This document shows positions 1-5,771 of a stretch of 15,903 nt of DNA, piece by piece. The first letter of the stretch is position 1, and each line of letters starts with the position of its first letter. The stretch comes from Oscillospiraceae bacterium (GTDB lineage: Bacteria; Bacillota; Clostridia; Oscillospirales; Oscillospiraceae): NCBI GenBank assembly GCA_021199595.1, contig JAJQHT010000309.1, positions 1-15,903 on the forward strand, read 5' to 3'. Under the pieces are notes generated by a model. The model worked only from the letters and a program-made list of their open reading frames with translations. It made no database searches and was not told the origin of the DNA. Both the position numbers and the translations under genes were made by a program.

Positions 1-1451
1 GTCTTGGTGTGGATGGAAATGGAAGAATCCTTCTCACACAGCCAGACCACCGCGTTAAGGAACAAGTCCTCATTGGCCCCGGATACTAGTCCGCTGTAGT
101 CCGATTCCATGAAAAGCGTAGAGGTGAACACCACCATCTTCCCGCCGGAGCTGTCGCTCTCCACCGCCGCCCCCAGAAGGAACGGGCCGGCAGGGTCGTC
201 ATCGGTCTGCTCGTAGCTTGTCAGGCCGGTCAAGCTCTCCTTGATGTAGGAGGAGCTACTGCTTGTCAGCAAGGCCGTGACCGTCAGGTCGTCGTTCTCC
301 CCAATCTCCGCCAGGCCCTGGGCATCAGGCATCAGCACGCTGTAGCCGTCCTCCGTCAGAGGAGAGGTAATGTCGTGGCTCCCAAGGGTGGGCAGCACCA
401 GGTCGATGTAGCCGTAATAGTAGTAGCTGCTGTTGCTCTCCAGCACATAGCCGTTTGTCAGCGCCAGACCCCAGTCAGAGAGAAGGGTCTCAAAATTGGT
501 CATGTCCTCCTCCGTGTAGGCGGTAGTGATGATCATCTCCCCGCCTTCGTCCAGATACGCCTCAATCATGGCAAGCTCATCCTCGGACAAATCGCTGGTC
601 GGCCCGAACAGGGCCAGCACCGCGCAGTCCTCCGGGATGGATTCCACGGTGAGAAGGCTCAGCTCCTCAGTCTGGATATTGTCCATGTTGATGGCGTCCA
701 GCACGTCGACAGAGACACCGCTCTCCCCGTGGCCGGTGAGTATATACATCATGGGCAGGTCGTCGCTCGTCACATAGCCGATGGCGCTGGTGAGCTGGCT
801 CTCCCCGGCGAACACGTCCAGATATTCTTCGCCGTAATAGTAATAGTAGTAATAATAGGTAGAGTAGTCGGAATATGTCCAGATGTCGGAATAGGGGATA
901 TACATGGTTCTGTCTCCGCAGACCACCAGCAGGCTGTTGTTAGTGATGGTCTCGTCCGTATACTGGGTGGCGAAGCTGGGATATACCACCGGGTCAACGG
1001 AGGTGACGGTCACATGGCTGTACTCCGCGTATTTCGCTAGCACCTGCTCCAAGGTCGTGTCCTCGCTGCCGGACTGGACGATCCAGTATACGTCCACATC
1101 TGTTTCCAGAGAGCCAAGAATTTGCTTCGTCTGGTCGGAGATGGAATATATCTGGTTTTCCGTCATATCCAGCTGCGTGCCGGAGCTTGGCAGGGCGTTC
1201 ACCACGAGATTCACCACCACGGCGATGGCAATGACCACAATGGCGGCAAAGATGCTGTATGACCCGGCTCGCCATGCCTTTGTGTTGAAGGCGGCGCGGA
1301 ATTTGCCGGTGCCCTTCTTTTCCGGCTTGGCTTCGGGGGTCTTGTCCCCACCCTCGGAGGCTGTCTCCTCCGTCGTTTCCAGCGTCCATTCTTCGGCAGT
1401 ATCAGGGGTCTTCTGAGCTGTTTCCTGCTCAGGTCTTTTCTCGTCGCTCAT
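1..1451 (-). CDS. GldG-like ABC transporter auxiliary protein (3' end beyond window)
   Basis: Third gene of the ABC operon; 483 codons are visible and the C-terminus lies before base 1. The ATG (1451-1449) overlaps the permease stop as ATGA, with an AGGAGGTGG ribosome binding site just upstream. Seen: a charged Thr/Glu/Lys/Pro-rich cytosolic N-terminus (residues 1-60), one hydrophobic segment (about 64-87), then LDMTENQIYSISDQTKQIL (about 94-112), the hallmark LD-TEN-YS-S-QT start of the extracytoplasmic GldG/ABC_transp_aux domain. A long Thr/Ser/Asp/Glu-rich outer region follows. Known for the family: members work with a GldA-type ATPase and a GldF-type permease, usually with a second membrane segment at the C-terminus, not visible here. 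The substrate is unknown outside gliding bacteria, and gliding is not implied. Odd: eight consecutive Tyr at 199-206 and four at 343-346. Family assignment is firm; function is inferred. Confidence 0.85.
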   Translation of the reverse strand, partial: MSDEKRPEQETAQKTPDTAEEWTLETTEETASEGGDKTPEAKPEKKGTGKFRAAFNTKAWRAGSYSIFAAIVVIAIAVVVNLVVNALPSSGTQLDMTENQIYSISDQTKQILGSLETDVDVYWIVQSGSEDTTLEQVLAKYAEYSHVTVTSVDPVVYPSFATQYTDETITNNSLLVVCGDRTMYIPYSDIWTYSDYSTYYYYYYYYGEEYLDVFAGESQLTSAIGYVTSDDLPMMYILTGHGESGVSVDVLDAINMDNIQTEELSLLTVESIPEDCAVLALFGPTSDLSEDELAMIEAYLDEGGEMIITTAYTEEDMTNFETLLSDWGLALTNGYVLESNSSYYYYGYIDLVLPTLGSHDITSPLTEDGYSVLMPDAQGLAEIGENDDLTVTALLTSSSSSYIKESLTGLTSYEQTDDDPAGPFLLGAAVESDSSGGKMVVFTSTLFMESDYSGLVSGANEDLFLNAVVWLCEKDSSISIHTK

Positions 1452-2320
1452 TCGCTCCACCTCCTGCGTTCCATGGACTGCACGGTGAGAAACAGAAACA
1501 CCACCGCCACGGAGATATAATATACAATGCTGGTTATATCGAATATATCATAGGTAAAATTGTCAAATCGGTCGAAAACAGCAAGCTGCTCCAGTATCGT
1601 GACAATCAGGCCGGAAAAGGCATCCTGCCAGATTAGGAAGCATATGAGCAGCACCGCTTCCAGGGCAATGGAAAAAATCAGGGCAAAATTCCCGTTTTTC
1701 GTTGTGCGCCACAGCAGCACCCCCAGCAGAATCACGACGACCGTGAAGGCGATGAAGGACGCCCAGGCGGAGCCAGACATATAATCCGTCAGCGCGGACA
1801 GAAAATATAAAAGCAGCAGCACAATGAAGCAGGCGCCCGCCGCAAGGCCCGCGTTCTCCATCAGGGAGGATATGAAAAGCCCAATGGCCACCAGCGCCAG
1901 CCCCAGGAAGAAAAATCCCACCAGTGCGCCATAAGCGCTTTTCAGGGAGATAGAGCCGGAGAGCGTCATGGCGTTCACTACCACCGGGTACAGGGCCATG
2001 ACGATCATGGGCAGAGCCATCACCGTCACCAGGGCGAAATACTTGCCCAGGACAATCTTCGTCATACTCATGGGCAGAGAGTACAGAAGCTGATCTGTCC
2101 GCTGGTGCCGCTCCTCCGCGATAGACCGCATGGTCAGCAGCGGCACGGCAATCAGCATAACAAATTCCATGCTGTAAAGCACATAGGAAAACTGCGTATA
2201 CCCGGACAGATTATAGGCCATGACGTAAATACCGCCAAACAGCAGCATCAGCGCTCCATAAATATACCCGGTCAAACCGTTGAGCTGGCTGTCCAGCTCC
2301 CGTTCATAAATAGCGCTCAT
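1448..2320 (-). CDS. ABC-2 type permease, GldF-like
   Basis: A 290-residue membrane protein forming the channel of the ABC exporter. About six strongly hydrophobic segments are visible (roughly residues 17-36, 46-64, 95-118, 130-153, 157-178, 185-204), with another near 215-235 and a last one near 264-283. Between segments 2 and 3 lies TMRSIAEERHQRTDQLLYS, the conserved cytoplasmic coupling stretch of GldF-type ABC-2 permeases. Near the end, FDRFDNFTYDIFDITSIVYY matches the family's characteristic F-RF-F--GI-D---VYY block. The start overlaps the ATPase stop by four bases and the stop overlaps the next start by four bases, so the three products are probably made in coupled fashion. The length is normal for the family. 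Substrate unknown. Confidence 0.88.
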   Translation of the reverse strand: MSAIYERELDSQLNGLTGYIYGALMLLFGGIYVMAYNLSGYTQFSYVLYSMEFVMLIAVPLLTMRSIAEERHQRTDQLLYSLPMSMTKIVLGKYFALVTVMALPMIVMALYPVVVNAMTLSGSISLKSAYGALVGFFFLGLALVAIGLFISSLMENAGLAAGACFIVLLLLYFLSALTDYMSGSAWASFIAFTVVVILLGVLLWRTTKNGNFALIFSIALEAVLLICFLIWQDAFSGLIVTILEQLAVFDRFDNFTYDIFDITSIVYYISVAVVFLFLTVQSMERRRWSE

Positions 2321-3393
2321 GTGTCCGCCTCCTTTTCATCCTCCGCCGCCGGGGCGGGGCCGTCCGTCGTTTCCGCGGTCGTCTCGGCGGTCTTGCCGCT
2401 CTTGAACCAGCTCTTTTTTCCTTTGCCGCCCTTTTTCTCCTGGGCTTCACGCTCGGCCTCCGCCTGTGCGGTCAGGTTCAGGAACACGTCCTCCAGGCTC
2501 GCCTGTTCCCGTTCCAGACGCAGCACGGGGATGCGCCGGTCGCTCATGGCGAAGGAAAGCCGTTCGTCCATTTCCGCGCTCAGGTCAGACACGGTAACGG
2601 TCAGGTCGCACCGGCCGTCTTCTCCATCCTGAGCCTCTATCTTCTGCACGCCGTCTATGTTCTGCAAGGCCCGCTCCGCGTCTGCGGCAGCGGCCTTTGC
2701 GGTGATTTTATAGGTTGCCTCCCCGGCGAACTGCTCCTCCAGGCTCTGCGGCTCGCCGCAGGCCACCAGCTTTCCCCGGTTGATAATAAGGATCTGGTCG
2801 CATACCGCCTGCACCTCGCTTAGAATATGGCTGGACAGGATGACGGTATGCTCTTTGCCAAGCTCATGGATCAGATCCCGGATCTCAATAATTTGAATGG
2901 GGTCAAGGCCCACGGTAGGCTCATCCAGAATGACAACCGCCGGGTCTCCCAAAATGGCCTGGGCAATGCCGACGCGCTGGCGGAAGCCCTTCGACAGGTT
3001 CTTAATCAGTCGGTCGGCCACCTCGGTGGTGCCTGTCACCTCCATCACGTGCTCGAGCTGTCCCTCCTGCTCCTTGGAGGGAACACCCTTGGCCCTGGCC
3101 ACGAAGGTCAGATACTCCCGCACAGTCATGCCGACGTACAGGGGGGGCAGCTCCGGCAGATAGCCGATGCGGCGCTTCGCCTCCTCCGGTTCGTCAAAAA
3201 TGTCATATCCGTCGATGGTGACGGTGCCGCTGGTGGCGGCCAGACACCCTGTCAGGATGTTCATGGTGGTACTCTTACCCGCGCCGTTCGGCCCCAGGAA
3301 ACCATAGACCACACCGTTTTCCACGGTAAAATTCAAGTCGTCCACAGCCAGATGGCTGCCATAGCGCTTGGTAAGATGGCTTACCTCTATCAA
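2317..3393 (-). CDS. ABC transporter ATP-binding protein, GldA-like
   Basis: The ATPase that powers the permease encoded next to it; 358 residues. Seen in order: Walker A GPNGAGKST (34-42), GYLPELPPLY at the Q-loop (77-86, with Glu where most ABC proteins have Gln, common in this subfamily), signature LSKGF (133-137), Walker B VVILDEPT (153-160), D-loop GLD (162-164) and H-loop His189. Residues about 225-305 form the C-terminal domain typical of ABC-2 exporters of this class. The last 50 residues are a Lys-rich then Thr/Glu/Ala-rich tail absent from most relatives. I place the start at a TTG (3393-3391) because an AAGGAGGT site (3408-3401) sits seven bases upstream and the protein then begins MIEVSHLTKRYG, as in homologs. 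First gene of the minus-strand operon. Confidence 0.93.
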   Translation of the reverse strand: MIEVSHLTKRYGSHLAVDDLNFTVENGVVYGFLGPNGAGKSTTMNILTGCLAATSGTVTIDGYDIFDEPEEAKRRIGYLPELPPLYVGMTVREYLTFVARAKGVPSKEQEGQLEHVMEVTGTTEVADRLIKNLSKGFRQRVGIAQAILGDPAVVILDEPTVGLDPIQIIEIRDLIHELGKEHTVILSSHILSEVQAVCDQILIINRGKLVACGEPQSLEEQFAGEATYKITAKAAAADAERALQNIDGVQKIEAQDGEDGRCDLTVTVSDLSAEMDERLSFAMSDRRIPVLRLEREQASLEDVFLNLTAQAEAEREAQEKKGGKGKKSWFKSGKTAETTAETTDGPAPAAEDEKEADT

Positions 3394-3428
3394 CGCAAAG
3401 ACCTCCTTGCTATTACATATGCCCCCAT

Positions 3429-3437
3429 TCTATACCA
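3429..3437 (-). promoter_or_regulatory. Candidate extended -10 promoter of the ABC operon
   Basis: On the minus strand TGGTATAGA reads as an extended -10 element (TGn then TATAGA), about 35 bases upstream of the TTG start of the ATPase gene. No good -35 hexamer is present at 16-18 bases; a TTGTCA lies 20 bases upstream, which is too far. A weak constitutive or activator-dependent promoter is plausible. Confidence 0.45.
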
Positions 3438-3567
3438 ATTCCCCTGTCCGTTTGTGACAAGTTCATGACCAAATCAGATAATTTTATAAACAAATTGTTA
3501 ATCTTGATAAATAAAGTCTTCGCAAACGACAGAAAAGACCGCATGGTATTTGATATAGTCTCCTTTT

Positions 3568-3620
3568 ACAATGCAACGAGAGCTTATAATATAGTTTTCC
3601 CATAATTTGCATTGCATTGT
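3568..3620. repeat. 9-bp inverted repeat upstream of the permease promoter
   Basis: ACAATGCAA (3568-3576) and its exact complement TTGCATTGT (3612-3620) are separated by 35 bases. The right arm ends seven bases before the -35 hexamer, and a TATAAT (3585-3590) lies between the arms. It could be an operator pair bound by a regulator that loops DNA, or chance in an AT-rich spacer. The rest of the 355-base gap between the two divergent genes shows no coding signal. Confidence 0.35.
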
Positions 3621-3627
3621 TTTTTTG

Positions 3628-3656
3628 TTGACATTTTTGTCGGCATCTGTTATTCT
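3628..3656 (+). promoter_or_regulatory. Sigma-A promoter of the NCS2 permease gene
   Basis: Perfect -35 TTGACA (3628-3633), a 17-base spacer, and -10 TATTCT (3651-3656, four of six matches). This predicts transcription start near 3662-3664, leaving a leader of about 86 bases before the ATG at 3749. The hairpin at 3669 begins only about six bases into the RNA. Confidence 0.75.
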
Positions 3657-3668
3657 ATATGAAAGTGC

Positions 3669-3718
3669 AATGGGGCATGAGTGGGGCTGGCGTCCTATTC
3701 ATACCCCATTTCTTTTTT
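3669..3718 (+). terminator. Terminator-like hairpin in the leader of the permease mRNA (possible attenuator)
   Basis: AATGGGG (3669-3675) pairs with CCCCATT (3704-3710). After one C/A mismatch, ATGAGT (3677-3682) pairs with ATTCAT (3697-3702, one G-U), and three more pairs close an eight-base loop GCTGGCGT. The U tract TTTCTTTTTT (3709-3718) follows directly. This is the form of an intrinsic terminator, placed between promoter and start codon. There is almost no transcript upstream in which a competing antiterminator or aptamer could form, so the way it would be controlled is not evident. It does not match the purine riboswitch or PyrR-binding consensus. Confidence 0.65.
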
Positions 3719-3748
3719 ACAATCATACAAATGAAAGAAGGAGCGACT

Positions 3749-5199
3749 ATGGACGAAAACAAAAAAACGCCGTCTACACCAGTCCCTATGAGCTGGACGG
3801 GCGCATCCCGCTGCGGCAGGCCATCCCGCTGGGCCTCCAGCACGTCATGGCCATGTTTGTGGGGAACCTGACGCCGCTGCTGTCCCTTATGGCCATCTGC
3901 GGCATCACCCTGCAGGACTATGCCGCTCTGCGCGTCTCTCTGCTGCAAAACGCCATGCTGGTGGCCGGTTTGGTTACATTGGTGCAGCTCTATCCCATCT
4001 GGCGCATCGGCGCACGGCTGCCCATCGTCATGGGCACCAGCTCCGGCTTCATCGGCATGAACAACAGCGTAGCCACCAGCATGATCGCCGGTGTCGCCGC
4101 CGGAACCATAACCACCAGCGTGGAAGCCGGCATCTACGCCTACGGCGCGGTCATGGGAGCCTGCCTGATAGGCGGCCTGTGGGAGGGCGTACTGGGCTTT
4201 TTCATCAAGCCTCTGCGGAAATTCTTCCCGCCCGTCGTCACCGGCACGGTGGTCATGGCCATTGGCCTGAGCCTTTTGAGCGTGGGCATCAACTTCTTCG
4301 GCGGCGGCAACAGCAACGCAGACTTCGGCTCCACCGCCAACCTGCTTCTCGGTCTGTTCGTGCTGATTGTCATCATCTGCCTGAAATATTTCGGAAAGGG
4401 CTTTGTCTCCCAGACCGCCATCCTGCTCGGCATCATCGCCGGGTACGTTGTCGCCACAATCATGGGACTCGTTCTGCCCACCACAGGGGTAACTGCGGAC
4501 GGCACGGAATATACCTATTCCTGGGTGGTACAGTGGAGTCAGGTGGCGGACGCCTCCTGGTTCGCCGTTCCCAAGCTGTTCCCCGTGAAGCTCCAATTTA
4601 ACATCTCCGCCATACTGCCTATGCTGATTATGTTCATCGTCACCGCCGTGGAGACCGTGGGCGACACAGCCGGCGTGACCGAGGGCGGCCTTGGGCGGGA
4701 GCCTACCGACCGGGAGCTTTCCGGCGCGGTGATATGCGACGGCATTGGCTCCACCTTTGCCTCCCTGTTCGGCGTTCTGCCGAATACCTCTTTTTCCCAG
4801 AACGTAGGTCTGGTGGGCATCACAAAGGTCGTCAACCGATTTGCCGTCGCCTGCGGCGCCATATTCCTGGTGCTGTGCGGCCTGCTGCCCAAGGTGGGGG
4901 CTTTCGTGTCCATCATGCCGCAGTCTGTGCTGGGCGGCGCCGCCGTCATGATGTTTGCCTCTATCGTGGTGTCCGGCGTAAACCTGATTACCAAGGAACC
5001 CCTCACCGGCCAGAACGCCACCATCGTGGCCATCTCGCTGGGCCTGGGCTATGGCATCGGCGCCCACAGCACCGCTTTGCAGTATATGCCCAGCTTCATC
5101 AGCACTCTCTTTGGAGAAAGCGGCATCGTTCCCGCCTGCCTGGTGGCCGTAATCCTGAATCTTGCGCTACCCAAGGATAAAGAACAGCTGGAACCATAA
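3749..5199 (+). CDS. NCS2 family purine (xanthine/urate-type) permease; needs a -1 frameshift at 3761-3767
   Basis: Proton- or sodium-driven nucleobase uptake protein of the cytoplasmic membrane, feeding purine salvage; about 483 residues when the frames are joined. Seen: YELDGRIPLRQAIPLGLQHV and VGNLTPL opening the first helix, GTSSGF (helix 3 region), ETVGDTAGVTEG (helix 8, with the conserved Glu), TSFSQNVGLVGITKV (the NCS2 signature Q-N-x-G-x4-T, of xanthine/urate rather than uracil type), and a dozen or so hydrophobic segments. The natural start is ATG 3749, preceded by GAAGGAG (3737-3743), giving MDENKK. However, that frame stops at 3871 after 40 codons, while the permease body is in the -1 frame. 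Rereading one A in the A7 run yields MDENKKNAVYTSPYELDG, an ordinary NCS2 N-terminus. Without a shift, the only upstream in-frame starts are ATGs at 3607 and 3670. The first lies before the promoter; the second is inside the hairpin and lacks a good ribosome binding site. Family certain; exact substrate not. Confidence 0.85.
3761..3767 (+). other. A7 tract at the point of frame change
   Basis: Seven A's after GAAAAC, codons 5-7 of the start-codon frame. A ribosome with AAA in the P site could slip back one base and then read AAC. RNA polymerase adding one A would give the same protein, and an eighth A in the genome would restore a normal gene. A 7-bp stem with one bulged G (3768-3774 with 3796-3803) follows immediately, too close for the usual 5-9 base spacer of a -1 stimulator. 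A homopolymer sequencing error is the main competing explanation. Confidence 0.6.
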
Positions 5200-5221
5200 C
5201 GCAGCATTCCACAAATAAATT

Positions 5222-5250
5222 TTGACAAATGGCAAAGGATATGGTATAGT
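5222..5250 (+). promoter_or_regulatory. Strong sigma-A promoter of rpsO
   Basis: TTGACA (5222-5227), a 17-base spacer, TATAGT (5245-5250), with a TGG immediately before the -10 forming an extended -10. It starts only 23 bases after the permease stop, and no terminator is visible between them, so some read-through from the permease gene is possible. Predicted RNA start near 5257. Confidence 0.85.
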
Positions 5251-5256
5251 AACAGC

Positions 5257-5339
5257 GTTTGAGCCGACGGACTTAGTTTGGGGCGCCGCCCCATACTCAG
5301 CCGGACGGTATAGTATCACCGAAAGGAAAGGCAGCAACC
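5257..5339 (+). promoter_or_regulatory. Structured rpsO leader, candidate S15 autoregulatory site
   Basis: The 83-base leader is unusually GC-rich and foldable. TGGGGC (5279-5284) pairs with GCCCCA (5288-5293), and the helix can extend through mismatches down to C5272-G5300. CGGT (5306-5309) pairs with ACCG (5318-5321) just before the ribosome binding site (AGGAAAGG, 5324-5331). CCG (5264-5266) can pair with CGG (5302-5304), closing a junction around the large hairpin. S15 is known to repress its own mRNA in several phyla through unrelated structures, often junctions or pseudoknots. That this one binds S15 is inference. Confidence 0.5.
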
Positions 5340-5606
5340 ATGATAACCAAAGACCAGAAAACCGCTATTATCGAAGCCAACAAGACCCACGAGGGCGACA
5401 CCGGCTCCCCGGAGGTACAGATCGCCATCCTGACCGAGCGCATCAACCAGCTCACCGAGCATCTGAAGGTTCACAAAAAGGACAATCACAGCCGTCAGGG
5501 TCTGTTCAAAATGATCGGCAAGCGCCGCCGCCTGCTGGACTATGTGGCGAAAAACGACATCGAGCGTTACCGCGCCATCATCGCCAAACTGGGCATCCGC
5601 AAGTAA
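5340..5606 (+). CDS. rpsO: 30S ribosomal protein S15
   Basis: An 88-residue primary 16S rRNA-binding protein of the small subunit platform, contacting the junction of helices 20-22 and bridging to the large subunit. Seen: [20 protein letters not shown] (20-39) and [15 protein letters not shown] (41-55), the S15 signature, here with Gln in the usual [15 protein letters not shown] follows, and the end is GIRK as in homologs. The length matches the family exactly. The ATG follows AGGAAAGG by eight bases. It has its own strong promoter and structured leader upstream and a terminator downstream; pnp follows 165 bases later, the usual rpsO-pnp pairing. Confidence 0.98.
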   Translation: MITKDQKTAIIEANKTHEGDTGSPEVQIAILTERINQLTEHLKVHKKDNHSRQGLFKMIGKRRRLLDYVAKNDIERYRAIIAKLGIRK

Positions 5607-5649
5607 GTCATTTTTTGATTACTTGTATCTGAGGGATATGAAGGTTTTT

Positions 5650-5687
5650 TATGGGAGGACAAGTAAATATGTCCTCCCATATTTTTA
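5650..5687 (+). terminator. Intrinsic terminator after rpsO
   Basis: An 11-bp perfect stem (5650-5660 with 5671-5681) closes a 10-base loop; TTTTTAT follows. It lies 44 bases after the rpsO stop. Leaky termination here would set the ratio of S15 to PNPase, since no convincing separate pnp promoter is visible. Confidence 0.88.
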
Positions 5688-5712
5688 TATCCCGATAAAA
5701 GCCATGCAGATT

Positions 5713-5729
5713 AAGCCGGTGTCCGGCTT
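5713..5729 (+). promoter_or_regulatory. Hairpin in the pnp leader
   Basis: AAGCCGG (5713-5719) and CCGGCTT (5723-5729) form a 7-bp perfect stem with a TGT loop, 42 bases before the pnp start and without a U tract. In E. coli, pnp is autoregulated through a processed leader hairpin; whether this one acts that way is inference only. The stem is short for an RNase III site. Confidence 0.4.
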
Positions 5730-5771
5730 TCCTGGAATAGATTTGGAGTATAGGAAAGGATACAAAAGACA

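Noticed and set aside
3607..3748. Unshifted permease start at 3607 or 3670, adding an N-terminal extension
   Set aside because: 3607 lies upstream of the -35, so it would not be transcribed from the main promoter. 3670 is within the hairpin, about seven bases from the predicted RNA start, with no good ribosome binding site. The extra residues do not look like an NCS2 N-terminus. Not excluded if an upstream promoter (TATAAT at 3585) is used.
3460..3748. Guanine/adenine riboswitch before the permease
   Set aside because: No conserved purine-riboswitch core (the junction and loop consensus sequences) was found on the plus strand, although the gene type made one worth looking for. A PyrR-binding loop is also absent.
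3655..5067. 470-codon open frame on the minus strand opposite the NCS2 permease
   Set aside because: Low-complexity His/Gly/Asp/Gln-rich translation with no family resemblance. It would also run through the permease promoter hairpin.
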